Below are positions 25,214 to 33,930 of a stretch of 64,000 nucleotides of DNA, piece after piece (positions within the stretch are counted from its first letter, which is position 1; every line of letters begins with the position of its first letter). Below the pieces are notes generated by a model. The model made no database searches. It saw nothing but the letters and a program-made list of their open reading frames with translations, and was not told the DNA's origin. Both the position numbers and the translations under genes were made by a program. The stretch is from Robiginitalea sediminis (lineage in GTDB: Bacteria; Bacteroidota; Bacteroidia; Flavobacteriales; Flavobacteriaceae), in assembly GCF_002198115.1 (NCBI RefSeq), contig NZ_NGNR01000002.1, forward strand, positions 479,558-543,557. The letters run 5' to 3'.

Positions 25214-25909
25214 TCAGTTGGGGTTCCGGGTAAAGGGAACAAACCGGACCGCCATAAGCACTTCGGTATGGATTTTCCCCTCTCGTCGAGTTACCCGGGT
25301 GAGTTCCTGCACCCCTTGTGTTTTCCCCAAGGGGATAACCATCCGTCCGCCTTCCCGGAGCTGGGCGAGGAGGTCCTTAGGAATGGTAGGCCCCCCTGCC
25401 GTGACCATAATGGCATCGAAAGGAGCCGCTTCTGGCCAGCCGTGATATCCGTCCCCAATGCGGGTCTGGACCTGGTCATACCCAAGTTTTCTCAGGAGTT
25501 CTTTGGTTTGAGTCCCCAAAGGGGCTACAATTTCTATGGTATACACCTCCATGCCCATCTGGGCGAGAACGGCGGCCTGGTATCCAGAACCTGTGCCCAC
25601 TTCCAATACCTTATCCCCTTTCCGGAGGTCCAGGGCCTGGGTCATGGCGGCCACCATGTAGGGTTGGGAAATGGTTTGCCCCCACCCTATGGGAAGTGGG
25701 TGGTCCCCATAGGCTGCCTCCTGATCCTGATCGCGTACAAATAGGTGCCGAGGCACCGTTTTCATAGCTTCGAGGACCCGGGCGCTAGTGATATCCCTGG
25801 CACGTAATTGTTCCTTAACCATTTGCTCTCGCAAGGTCCCGAAATCGGGTTGGCCGGATAGTGCAGTGAGGTAAGACATGGATATGCTAAGGGCTAACAG
25901 GGCTTTCAT
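25214..25909 (-). CDS. pcm: Protein-L-isoaspartate O-methyltransferase with N-terminal signal
   Basis: 231 residues. The PIMT core is complete: MVKEQLRARDITSARVLEAM, VPRHLFV, the SAM motif I DKVLEVGTGSGYQAAVLAQMG (in part), and DAIMVTAGGPTIP. It is preceded by about 20 hydrophobic residues (ALLALSISMSYLTALSG) that look like a signal peptide, as in exported PIMTs of Bacteroidota. By family it methylates isoaspartyl residues to repair aged proteins; an exported copy would act outside the cytosol, where SAM supply is a puzzle. Monocistronic. Confidence 0.85.
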   Translation of the reverse strand: MKALLALSISMSYLTALSGQPDFGTLREQMVKEQLRARDITSARVLEAMKTVPRHLFVRDQDQEAAYGDHPLPIGWGQTISQPYMVAAMTQALDLRKGDKVLEVGTGSGYQAAVLAQMGMEVYTIEIVAPLGTQTKELLRKLGYDQVQTRIGDGYHGWPEAAPFDAIMVTAGGPTIPKDLLAQLREGGRMVIPLGKTQGVQELTRVTRREGKIHTEVLMAVRFVPFTRNPN

Positions 25910-26031
25910 GAGGGTTTCAACCTTCCTTTAAGATACAAAATTCCCAAGGATTTCCCGGGTGTCTAAAAGTGAAAAAGAAGAAGGGGGCAAATGTAGATTT
26001 AACACTATATTTACCATCCAACCGAAACACT

Positions 26032-28254
26032 ATGAGAACCCCCCTCTCCCCTGCCCTGGGTCTGTTCCTGGTATTAACCAGCTTTGCAGGAGTAGCCCAG
26101 CAAACAGCCCGGGATACCATACAGGATCGGCCACAATATCAGGCCGTCCTGCTCGAAAACGAACCGCAGGTAGACGGGGACATCCTGAATGACCCGGTTT
26201 GGCAGGCAGTTCCGGCCATTGAGGACCTCAGGCAGATCCGGCCTAATTACGGAGAGCCCGTTTCGGAGCGCACTGCGGTGCGGATTGCCTACTCCAGGAG
26301 TACGTTTTATGTTGGGGTAGTCTGTTATGACAGTGAGCCCAATAAAATTGTGATTTCGGATTCCCGCCGGGATGCCGACCTGAATGATGAGGACAGTTTC
26401 CTTTTTATTATCGATACCTACCACGACCGGCAAAACGGCTTCCTCTTTGGCACCAACGCCCAGGGCATGGAGTACGACGCCCAGATCGACAATGAAGGCA
26501 AGGGAAATTTTAACGCCAACCGCCAGCAAGGGGGTGTTATAGGCGGGACCAACCTGAACTGGGATGCTACCTGGAGCGTGAAGACCGAGGTAGGCGATTA
26601 CGGATGGAGCGCGGAATTTGCCATCCCCCTGCGCTCCCTCAGGTTTGCTTCGGGAACCATGAAGACCTGGGGGCTTAATTTTCAGCGGAATATTGCCAAA
26701 AGGACCGAAACTGCATTCTGGGCCAATCTTCCCCTGGGTTTCGACCTGAAGCGGATTTCCCTGGCCGGGCAGCTTTCCGGGTTAAGCCTGCAGAACCCGG
26801 GGAACCTGAAACTCATTCCCTATGTACTCGGGCAGGTAGTCAATGACAAATCGGTTTCTCCCTCTGAAACCGATACCCGCTTCGAGGCCGGGCTGGATGT
26901 TAAATACAGCGTAACTCCCAGCCTCACCCTTGACCTGACCTACAACACGGATTTTGCGCAGGTGGAGGTAGACGACCAGCAGATAAACCTGGACCGTTTT
27001 AATCTGTTCTTTCCCGAAAAACGGGCCTTTTTCCTTGAAAATGCAGGGCAGTTCACCGTCGGGTCCCCGGGAGAAGTAGACTTGTTCTTCAGCCGGCGCA
27101 TCGGCCTCGGAGAGGACGGGAGTATTGTCCCCATTATAGGGGGCGGAAGGTTATCCGGAAAAATTGGCAATACCAATGTAGGCCTGCTCAGCATGTTTAC
27201 CGAAGGGATTGAGGCTTCGGGGATCGAGGAGAATAACTTTTCCGTGGCAAGGGTAAACCACAACTTCCCGGGTACCCGTTCCTCCCTGGGGGGCGTTTTT
27301 ATCAACCGGGCGGGTCTTGGCGACACTCCGGACGATTATAACCGGGTGTATGCCGTAGACGGGAAATGGGGCATCGGGAACAAAGCAGAAGTGACCGGGT
27401 TTTTAGCCAAGAGCGTTACCCCGGGGATATCTTCAAGCGACCATGCCTTTAAGCTGATGGCCAATTACAACTGGGATGGCTGGAACTTAACGGCGGGGTA
27501 TACCGAGGTAGGTGAAGGCTTTAACCCCGAAGTTGGCTTCCTGCAGCGCACGGCCTTCCGCAAACCCGAGTTCCTGATTTTCAAAGCACACCGCATCCCC
27601 AATGCGGGCAATTTCCTGGAAATGCGACCACACGTCTCCTACCGGGGGTATTGGAATTTCGACGACGAGGTGGTAACCAGTTTCCTGCACGTAGACAACC
27701 ACTGGGTCTGGCGCAGCGGGTTCGAAATACATACGGGCATCAATTTTACAGCAGAAAATGTGTTTCAACCCTTCAGCCTGGCAGGCCTCGAAGTCCCAGT
27801 GGGATACTACAACAACGAAGAACTGCAGCTGGTGGTTATTACCAATCCTAACAATGCCTTTTCCTTAAGTACCCGTACGTTTATCGGGGGTTATTTTGAC
27901 GGGAAGAGGATTTCGAACAGCGGCACAGCCAACCTGCGTGTTGGGGACCGTTTCAACTCCTCACTTACCTTCAGCCACAACGACATCAAATTAGGCAGCG
28001 GGGATGTGACCGCTTTTGTAAGCGGGCTGCGCTTTTCCTATAGTTTCACCCCGCGAATTTTCCTCCAAAGCCTGATCCAGCGGAACAATGTTTCTGAAAT
28101 CACCTCGGTGAATGCGCGTTTCGGATGGCTGCAGAATGCGAATACAGGGTTGTTTGTGGTGGTCAATATTGTACGGGACGACAACCTGCTCGATGCCCTG
28201 AACAACCAGGTCATTACGGTGAAATACACCCACCGCTTCGACCTCCTTCGCTAA
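26032..28254 (+). CDS. DUF5916 outer-membrane protein with N-terminal CBM9-like domain
   Basis: 740 residues from the ATG at 26032, after the signal peptide start MRTPLSPALGLFLVL; an in-frame start at 25969 adds 21 unlike residues. Residues about 40-220 hold a carbohydrate-binding family 9-like fold (DPVWQAVPAIEDLRQI, YVGVVCYDSEPNKIV, WSAEFAIPLRSLRF). The rest is a predicted beta-barrel with VDDQQINLDRFNLFFPEKRAFFLENAG and many amphipathic strands ending in an aromatic/basic tail (YTHRFDLLR). Common in Bacteroidota; function unknown, perhaps binding or uptake of a polymer. Confidence 0.82.
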   Translation: MRTPLSPALGLFLVLTSFAGVAQQTARDTIQDRPQYQAVLLENEPQVDGDILNDPVWQAVPAIEDLRQIRPNYGEPVSERTAVRIAYSRSTFYVGVVCYDSEPNKIVISDSRRDADLNDEDSFLFIIDTYHDRQNGFLFGTNAQGMEYDAQIDNEGKGNFNANRQQGGVIGGTNLNWDATWSVKTEVGDYGWSAEFAIPLRSLRFASGTMKTWGLNFQRNIAKRTETAFWANLPLGFDLKRISLAGQLSGLSLQNPGNLKLIPYVLGQVVNDKSVSPSETDTRFEAGLDVKYSVTPSLTLDLTYNTDFAQVEVDDQQINLDRFNLFFPEKRAFFLENAGQFTVGSPGEVDLFFSRRIGLGEDGSIVPIIGGGRLSGKIGNTNVGLLSMFTEGIEASGIEENNFSVARVNHNFPGTRSSLGGVFINRAGLGDTPDDYNRVYAVDGKWGIGNKAEVTGFLAKSVTPGISSSDHAFKLMANYNWDGWNLTAGYTEVGEGFNPEVGFLQRTAFRKPEFLIFKAHRIPNAGNFLEMRPHVSYRGYWNFDDEVVTSFLHVDNHWVWRSGFEIHTGINFTAENVFQPFSLAGLEVPVGYYNNEELQLVVITNPNNAFSLSTRTFIGGYFDGKRISNSGTANLRVGDRFNSSLTFSHNDIKLGSGDVTAFVSGLRFSYSFTPRIFLQSLIQRNNVSEITSVNARFGWLQNANTGLFVVVNIVRDDNLLDALNNQVITVKYTHRFDLLR

Positions 28255-28260
28255 CGGGCC

Positions 28261-29187
28261 TTAGTGCGCCTTACTTCTGAAGCCCCTTATTTTAAGGCTG
28301 TTCCTGCTGGTGTTGATAAAGTACACCCCAGTAAGGAGGATTACGGCAGCCACAATAGATTGTACGCTAATGGTCTCATTCAGGAGGGACCAACCCAGGA
28401 TCATAGCAACAATGGGGTTCACGTAGGTGTTGGTTGACACCTTCTCCGGCGATACATTCTTCAGCAGGAAGTTAAAGGCGGTAAAGGCCGCGATACTCCC
28501 GAAGATTATCAGCAGCAACATCGCCCAGTGGGTCTGAGGTTGCCAGTGCAGGGGGTTACTCCAGGTCTCCCCAAGGACCAGGCTCATGATAAAGAGCATA
28601 ATCCCGCCGGTAGCCATCTGATACCCCGTGTTCACAAAGTAGTTCCTGGGGAAATCTGCAGTACCTACAAACAAGCTCCCATAGCCCCAGGCGAGCATGG
28701 CGGCAAAGATCATGGCCACCCCGGCCCATGCCCGGGTATCTGCGATAACCGCATCTTGGTTAACCAGCAGGTAAATCCCCACGATTCCCAACAGGATCCC
28801 CACCATAGACATCGGACGTATCCGCTGCCCCCTTAGGATCCACATGAGCAGGAGCACGATAAGGGGTTGGGCGGATATCTCCAGAGCGGCAAAATTACTG
28901 TCCACATATTTGAGGGCCCACACCACTACCCCGTTGCCAAAGCTCAGGAAAAGGAACCCGGCAATGGCGGAATTCAATAATTGCCTGCCGCTGATGCGAA
29001 GGCTCTTCCCCATAAGGGCGGCAATGCCGAAGATGATGAGGCTTGCCACTGAAAACCGGATCCCCGCCAGCATAAATGGGGGTAGCTCCGCCACCGCCAC
29101 CTTATTGAGCAGGTATGTGGATCCCCAAATGACGTATATGGCGAAAAAGGATAACAGGATCAAGGCCCTGTTGGGGTTGTTTTCCAT
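28261..29187 (-). CDS. EamA/DMT-family transporter
   Basis: 308 residues with ten predicted transmembrane helices in two EamA repeats: the first opens with FFAIYVIWGSTYLLNKVAV and PPFMLAGIRFSVASLII, the second with AGVAMIFAAMLAWGYGSLFVG. These are typical of drug/metabolite exporters of the DMT superfamily; substrate unknown. Convergent with the DUF5916 gene, whose stop lies 6 nt away. Confidence 0.85.
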   Translation of the reverse strand: MENNPNRALILLSFFAIYVIWGSTYLLNKVAVAELPPFMLAGIRFSVASLIIFGIAALMGKSLRISGRQLLNSAIAGFLFLSFGNGVVVWALKYVDSNFAALEISAQPLIVLLLMWILRGQRIRPMSMVGILLGIVGIYLLVNQDAVIADTRAWAGVAMIFAAMLAWGYGSLFVGTADFPRNYFVNTGYQMATGGIMLFIMSLVLGETWSNPLHWQPQTHWAMLLLIIFGSIAAFTAFNFLLKNVSPEKVSTNTYVNPIVAMILGWSLLNETISVQSIVAAVILLTGVYFINTSRNSLKIRGFRSKAH

Positions 29188-29207
29188 GACGCAATATTAA
29201 GGTTTTC

Positions 29208-29222
29208 CCGGGCTAAACCCGG
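29208..29222. other. Small hairpin in the EamA leader; rest of the 29.2-29.5 kb gap
   Basis: CCGGG-CTAAA-CCCGG is a perfect 5-bp stem just upstream of the EamA start. The remainder of the 348-nt gap to 29536 is AT-rich toward its right end (29420-29530), where the fasciclin promoter must lie; I see no ORF or RNA gene in it. Confidence 0.3.
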
Positions 29223-29535
29223 ATAGCAAAGCTTCTTTTTCACTAAGATGGGGATTGTACCTATCAGGGCATTCGCAGGTACTCGGAGTCCGGTAATGGT
29301 TTGCCTGGTATTCGAGTAAAAAATTCCGCTTTCCGCGCATAACAAAAGGTTCGAGTCTTACCAGGCCTTCCTTTAGAGGGATAAGCCGTTAAATGGCTCG
29401 CCCATGGTATTAAGGAATCTTATGAGTCATTATAGAATGTTTAACGTTATAATGAAAAGATTAAACATTAATTAAGAACATGGCACGACCCTAAAGAATA
29501 CATTTACTCCTGTCTAATCTTTAAAAAAAATCGAA

Positions 29536-30120
29536 ATGAAAATGATCAAATCAACCCTTGCCCTAGTAATGGCCACCAGTCTAACTGTAGCCTGTGCCCA
29601 GGACAAAAAACAAGGACCATCCCAATCGGATATGGCGGAGAACACCGAAGCCAGTGCATCCACATGGGAGTCGGAACCCACTATTGTTGGGGTGGCGAGC
29701 AACAATGCCCAGTTTTCTACCCTGGTAGCAGCTGTTGGAGCTGCCGACCTGGCCGGAACGCTGAATTCCGCCGGGCCTTTTACCGTTTTTGCCCCGACCA
29801 ATGAGGCATTCGAAAAGTTGCCGGCAGGCACGGTTGAAACCTTGCTGAAGGCGGAAAATAAGTCCACCCTGACACAAATCCTCACCTACCATGTGGTAGC
29901 GGGTAAATTCATGGCAAAAGATGTCATAGAAGCCATTAAGGCCAATAATAATGCCTATCCCGTGGAAACGGTAGAAGGAAGTGTACTTACCCTGAGCCTG
30001 AAGGACGGAATGGTTATCCTTACCGACGCCAAGGGTCAGACCAGCACGGTAACCACAGCAGATGTTGCTGCCTCCAACGGGGTTATCCATGTTATCGACA
30101 CGGTAGTGATGCCGGAATAA
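29536..30120 (+). CDS. Fasciclin-domain lipoprotein
   Basis: 194 residues. Lipobox SLTVACAQ, an acidic linker, then one FAS1 domain (about 60-194) with FSTLVAAVGAADLAGTLN, GPFTVFAPTNEAFEKLPAGT and the closing GVIHVIDTVVMP. FAS1 domains mediate adhesion or protein interaction outside the cell. Monocistronic, with a strong terminator 23 nt after the stop. Confidence 0.92.
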   Translation: MKMIKSTLALVMATSLTVACAQDKKQGPSQSDMAENTEASASTWESEPTIVGVASNNAQFSTLVAAVGAADLAGTLNSAGPFTVFAPTNEAFEKLPAGTVETLLKAENKSTLTQILTYHVVAGKFMAKDVIEAIKANNNAYPVETVEGSVLTLSLKDGMVILTDAKGQTSTVTTADVAASNGVIHVIDTVVMPE

Positions 30121-30137
30121 GCCAGCTTACATCTCAT

Positions 30138-30170
30138 AAAAAAACCGCCCGGATCACGGGCGGTTTTTCT
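30138..30170. terminator. Bidirectional terminator between fasciclin and the 80-residue gene
   Basis: Perfect 9-bp stem AACCGCCCG / CGGGCGGTT (30143-30151, 30157-30165) with loop GATCA, A run on the left and T run on the right, so it serves both convergent genes. Confidence 0.85.
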
Positions 30171-30195
30171 TTTCATAGCAATTCTCAATCCTGAC

Positions 30196-30417
30196 TCAGA
30201 CAACCATTTGCGGTTTCAGGCGCGATTCTACTTTCCGCTTGATGGCGGTTAGGCGCTTCATAACATCCATAAGGTGCTGCTCGCGGGTCTTTTTATATAC
30301 CTCATTAATTTCGAGAATCAGGTTTTTGAGATCCCGGGAGGCCTGAACCCTGTCACTGGTTGAAATCCGGGACCACTTGCGTTGCTCGAATTCGTTTGCC
30401 TTATCCAGTAATTCCAT
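30196..30417 (-). CDS. Small helical protein of unknown function
   Basis: 73 residues from the ATG at 30417, preceded by AAAGAAAC; an upstream in-frame start at 30441 adds eight residues. All-helical and basic, with EFEQRKWSRISTSDR and INEVYKKTREQHLMDVMKRL. No signal or membrane segment. Family not recognised; the length and the terminator downstream support a real gene. Confidence 0.6.
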   Translation of the reverse strand: MELLDKANEFEQRKWSRISTSDRVQASRDLKNLILEINEVYKKTREQHLMDVMKRLTAIKRKVESRLKPQMVV

Positions 30418-30558
30418 AGGTTTCTTTTGAATTGATTTCAATTACGCCTCAAGATATAGAATACCATCCTTACGTTTAAAAGGATTAACAAAAGTTTAAA
30501 CGTGTTGGCCCTGCTACAGCCCCAAAGGACCTGGTGTTTTCATGCATGCGTGCTGACC

Positions 30559-31314
30559 TCAGTGCATGTAACTGCCTGCATTGATGTCGATTACAGTGCC
30601 GGTAGCATGGTCCATCTGCCCGCTGCAGATAAAAGCGGTTAAGGGGGCGATATCCTCCGGGAGTGTAAGCGTATTCAGTGCAATTTCATCGAGCAGGCGC
30701 TGCTCCCCATATTCCTTAACGAAGGTATCTGCCATAGCCGTCCTGGTAAAGCCAGGGGCAATGACAAAAGACTTTACATTATCCTTTCCGAAGGATCGGG
30801 CTACCGACCGGGCCAGGGAAGTTAACCCGCCTTTAGAGGCGGCATATCCCAGGAATTCGCGGGTTTCGCCCCGGAAAGCTGCCCGGCTTCCGATATAGAT
30901 CAGCCGGCCGCCGCCCCCATGGGCCTGGAAATGCCGAAGCGCCATTTGGGTGAGCAGGCCCGGGGCGTCCAGGTTAATGGCCAGGGTTCGCTTCCAAACT
31001 GCCCACCATTGGTCCAATTCTTCTTCGATAGGATGCGGCAGGAAGACCCCGGCATTCAGCACCAGGGCATCCAGGTGCCCCAGGGCTTTCAGGGCGTTCT
31101 CAAATAAATCCCGGGTCCGGTCCGGGTCTGCTAGGTTTGCGGGCAGCAAGACCCCTTGGTCCTCATAACCTCTAAGAACCCCCTCTGCCTCCTGCCTGCT
31201 ACTGTTATAGTGAAGGGCTACCTGTGCCCCGTCTTCCAGAAGCCTGCGGGCAATAGCTGCCCCGATGCCCCTGGACGCTCCCGTAACCAGTATGCGTTGT
31301 CCGCGAAGATCCAT
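30559..31314 (-). CDS. Short-chain dehydrogenase/reductase (FabG-like)
   Basis: 251 residues, classical SDR. Cofactor motif TGASRGIGAA (12-21), the NAG structural motif in LVLNAGVFLP and the catalytic Ser/Tyr/Lys (YIGSRAA, then YAASKGG). By family an NAD(P)H-dependent 3-oxoacyl-type reductase; the substrate cannot be told. No signal peptide. Stand-alone. Confidence 0.87.
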   Translation of the reverse strand: MDLRGQRILVTGASRGIGAAIARRLLEDGAQVALHYNSSRQEAEGVLRGYEDQGVLLPANLADPDRTRDLFENALKALGHLDALVLNAGVFLPHPIEEELDQWWAVWKRTLAINLDAPGLLTQMALRHFQAHGGGGRLIYIGSRAAFRGETREFLGYAASKGGLTSLARSVARSFGKDNVKSFVIAPGFTRTAMADTFVKEYGEQRLLDEIALNTLTLPEDIAPLTAFICSGQMDHATGTVIDINAGSYMH

Positions 31315-31380
31315 ATCCTTCCTTTTATGGCAGGAAGGTAGTCAGAAAGCCGAGATCTTACAATTCTGCGGCTTCCGTAA

Positions 31381-31408
31381 AAAAAAAAGCGACCCCTCCG
31401 GGAGTCGC
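31381..31408 (-). terminator. Terminator-like hairpin after the DUF4382 gene
   Basis: GCGAC (31389-31393) pairs with GTCGC (31404-31408), extended by a C/G-rich interior (CCCC-TCC-GGGA region), followed in the minus direction by eight or more T. It lies 22 nt past the stop of the DUF4382 gene. Confidence 0.65.
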
Positions 31409-31430
31409 CTGGTTTGTTTTTATTCGGATT

Positions 31431-32288
31431 TTACTGGACTTCCAACTGAAAATCCTGAGTTGTCCGGTTGCCGGCAACGACAACCACACCTTCCTGAGTG
31501 GCATCCTGGTAGCCTTCCAGGCTTGCCGTGACCGAAAAGGATCCCTCTTCCAATCCCAATATAGCGTAGGCGCCTTCGGCATCAGAAAAAGTACTGGCGT
31601 AAACGGAATCCGATGCCATAACCGAGAGCTTAGCCCCTTCAAGAGGAAGGACTGCCCCTGTAGAATCTACAGTGGTTACCATACCCTGTAAGGTGCCGGA
31701 AGTAGTCAGGTTGGCCGCCCGAATTACGGGTTTGAAATTGAAGCCTTTGGGATTGGGCCCTCCCTTCGCGACAAATGATCGGCTTACATCCACATCGAGC
31801 AGCACATCTGTGCTAAGACTACTCGCTACGCGCAAGGCTGGTTTTATAAATACCTTGATTCCGGATTGCATGCCGCTGGGCACCTTAAGGTCAAAAACCG
31901 TACTATCCTGCAGTACTACGCTGGCATCCTTCACGTAAATACGCACCAAATCATAATCTCCGGCAGGGATTTCGGCCGATGCCAGCTGTTCGGTTACCCC
32001 TCCTGTCAATTCCAGCAGGTTTACCGAAATTTCCTCTTCCATCAGCACCACAAAGGGGGAACCCGATCTGCTGGTATCCGAGCTGTCCGTTTCCGCAGCG
32101 TCCGCGCGGCGGGCTTCTACCTTATAGACGGTGAGGTTGGCCTGGTCGATCCAGGCATAAGGAAAAGGTGCATCGCTCAGGTAAACATTGAGCCGTCCCA
32201 TTCCACCAGCGGATTCCTCCGATTCGGAACACGCGTGGAAGACCGTGAGGGCCAAAAGGATAAACAGGCCTTTGAGAACTGATTTCAT
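31431..32288 (-). CDS. DUF4382 lipoprotein with C-terminal carboxypeptidase-regulatory-like domain
   Basis: 285 residues from the ATG at 32288. Lipobox VFHACSES, then residues about 35-185 match DUF4382 (MGRLNVYLSDAPFPYAWIDQANLTVYKVEAR in part; ELTGGVTEQLASAEIPAGDYDLVRIYV), and residues about 200-285 form a CarboxypepD_reg-like beta-sandwich (LEGAKLSVMASDSVYASTFSD, GLEEGSFSVTASLEGYQ). Secreted, surface or periplasmic lipoprotein; function unknown, typical of marine Bacteroidota. Confidence 0.82.
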   Translation of the reverse strand: MKSVLKGLFILLALTVFHACSESEESAGGMGRLNVYLSDAPFPYAWIDQANLTVYKVEARRADAAETDSSDTSRSGSPFVVLMEEEISVNLLELTGGVTEQLASAEIPAGDYDLVRIYVKDASVVLQDSTVFDLKVPSGMQSGIKVFIKPALRVASSLSTDVLLDVDVSRSFVAKGGPNPKGFNFKPVIRAANLTTSGTLQGMVTTVDSTGAVLPLEGAKLSVMASDSVYASTFSDAEGAYAILGLEEGSFSVTASLEGYQDATQEGVVVVAGNRTTQDFQLEVQ

Positions 32289-32548
32289 AGCTATGGTTTT
32301 TAAATGAGGCGATGGCAAGTAAACACCCCTGAGCTAGAATCCATAGCGGAAACCACTTTTTTCGATGAACGACCGGCTTCTCCCCTTCCCTTTTAACGTC
32401 CTAGGTTCCTGGCGTGGCGTTTTCTCTGTTTTAGCTACTGTTAATGATAACCAAATCCTCATTTGGCATAAAATTATATAATGCGTTGAAATACAAGTCG
32501 TAAGACGGATTGCTGAGAACTCGGCAATGTTAAAAATTGCTTAAGATG

Positions 32549-32569
32549 GTACCTTTTATAGCAAGGTAC
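32549..32569. promoter_or_regulatory. Perfect inverted repeat upstream of the microprotein genes
   Basis: GTACCTT (32549-32555) and AAGGTAC (32563-32569), 7-nt loop, within the otherwise gene-free 32289-32710 region. TACCTTTT inside it is close to the Bacteroidota -7 element, so it may be an operator over a promoter or an RNA hairpin. About 140 nt before the first microprotein ATG. Confidence 0.35.
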
Positions 32570-32710
32570 TGTAACAAACCAATTCCATAAGCGTCTTATA
32601 GATGTAATCGCCTGGTAAACGAAACAGGGCAGCCCCGAAGAAAAGATAACAGTCATCAGAAATACAGGCGAAGCAGAACAATAGTCATCAATCAAAAAAA
32701 ACATACCATC

Positions 32711-32824
32711 ATGAAAACAATGTTCAAATCCACACCTACCGAATCCAGAAGGTTTACGTATTTCTCTTCTTTTAAAGGAAGTAAGCGCGTCCGCTGGTCC
32801 GAAGCCCGAAACTTCGTCTATTAA
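32711..32824 (+). CDS. 37-residue basic microprotein, copy 1
   Basis: Begins MKTMFKSTPTESRRF and continues to SKRVRW and a C-terminal VY. It is the same length as the next short frame (32862-32975) and matches it at 27 of 37 positions without gaps, with most codon differences silent or conservative, which is the mark of real coding. Net charge about +7, aromatic-rich, no signal peptide. I know no such family. The shared leader bases (ATCAATC...CATC-ATG) before both starts also look duplicated. Confidence 0.72.
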   Translation: MKTMFKSTPTESRRFTYFSSFKGSKRVRWSEARNFVY

Positions 32825-32861
32825 CAGCAACCATCAATCGTATCATCAAAAAACAACAGTC

Positions 32862-32975
32862 ATGAAACCTTTTTTCAAACAAACGCCCACCGAGTCCCGG
32901 AGATTTGCCTACTTCTCCAATTTTAAGGACAGCAAACGGGTACGCTGGACAGAAAGCCGGCACTATGTCTACTAA
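32862..32975 (+). CDS. 37-residue basic microprotein, copy 2
   Basis: Begins MKPFFKQTPTESRRF; shares TPTESRRF, YFS, FK, SKRVRW, E-R and the final VY with copy 1. 37 nt after the stop of copy 1 and followed 28 nt later by a terminator, so the pair forms a compact transcription unit with unknown promoter. Function unknown; a DNA/RNA- or membrane-binding peptide would fit the charge, which is inference only. Confidence 0.72.
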   Translation: MKPFFKQTPTESRRFAYFSNFKDSKRVRWTESRHYVY

Positions 32976-32997
32976 AGACCATTGCCCGTACACCACA

Positions 32998-33028
32998 AAA
33001 AAAGGCCCGGAAACCCGGGCCTTTTTTA
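32998..33028. terminator. Bidirectional terminator after microproteins / 264-residue lipoprotein
   Basis: AGGCCCGG (33003-33010) and CCGGGCCT (33015-33022) with flanking A and T runs. It ends the microprotein unit on the plus strand and the lipoprotein gene (stop at 33047) on the minus strand. Confidence 0.85.
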
Positions 33029-33046
33029 ATTTGTTCCTATGCTTTT

Positions 33047-33841
33047 CTACAAGGTAATGGTTTCGGTAGCTCCGTTGGGATAAGTAACAAGTGCCTGGTC
33101 ATCGCAGGTACCGTCTCCCAGGTCTACTTCAATCACCAATCCATTCTTGGTGAGCTCCATAACGCCGCTAACCAGGTGCTCACACCCGAAATTTCCGGTC
33201 AGGGGTTCCAGCACATCCACAGCGTAGCTATTGCCATCCATGGTCAGGTTCCAGTTTCCGGAAATGCTAAAAGAAATTTCCACAAGGGTCTCCCCAAAGG
33301 TAAATGACAGGGTTTTGGTGCCGGTTTCGGCAATGGTGCTGTCATCGGCCAGGGTTACGACCATGTCGCTGGTTACGCTCATGCTTATGGCGGTCTCCCC
33401 ATCGGAAACCAGGGTAAAGGTCCGGGTGCCGTTCAGTTCCACTTCCCCTACAAAAAAGCCTTCGTAGATAGCTGTAAATGAGGCTGAAGACGTGTCGGCT
33501 CCATAGGTGACTACCAGGGAGCCGTTGGCATTGTCCGTCCCGTTGAGGACGCAATTCCCGAAGGTCACGGTAAAGCCGGTTTCGGAGTATTCTGTTTGGT
33601 AGCACTCGTTGTTGGCAAACTTTCCGGAGGCTGCATTGCCGTTTTGGTAGATTTCGGCCAGGACGGCATCGGCTGCCCCGGTCCATTGTTCGGCATTCAT
33701 CACAGCCTGGAATTCGGCCTGGGAAAGGCGGGCATCCTGCGGGATTTCACGCTCATCGGCATCTGTGCTGCAGGACTGCAGGGAGATGGCCGCAAGGGTC
33801 AGGAAATAAACACTTATCCAAAAGAAGTATTTCCGTTTCAT
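33047..33841 (-). CDS. Uncharacterised beta-rich lipoprotein
   Basis: 264 residues. Lipobox AISLQSCST, a short helical part with LSQAEFQAVMNAEQWTGAAD, then a long Thr/Ser/Val-rich region of repeated strands (NGSLVVTYGADTSSASFTAI, TRTFTLVSDGETAISMSV) containing four Cys (NECYQTE, GNCVLNG, FGCEHL, GTCDDQ) that could form two disulfides. No family recognised. Outer-membrane or periplasmic lipoprotein. Confidence 0.6.
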   Translation of the reverse strand: MKRKYFFWISVYFLTLAAISLQSCSTDADEREIPQDARLSQAEFQAVMNAEQWTGAADAVLAEIYQNGNAASGKFANNECYQTEYSETGFTVTFGNCVLNGTDNANGSLVVTYGADTSSASFTAIYEGFFVGEVELNGTRTFTLVSDGETAISMSVTSDMVVTLADDSTIAETGTKTLSFTFGETLVEISFSISGNWNLTMDGNSYAVDVLEPLTGNFGCEHLVSGVMELTKNGLVIEVDLGDGTCDDQALVTYPNGATETITL

Positions 33842-33930
33842 CGATATCGAATTTGGGTTACACCCCTAAAAACGAAGGGAGAAAGGGAATATTTCCCTGG
33901 GAAGCTAAAATCCGATGAACGGTATTTCCG

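Noticed and set aside
32463-32480. Sigma-54-like TTGGCAT upstream of the microproteins
   Set aside because: No G at the position 11 nt after the -24 G.
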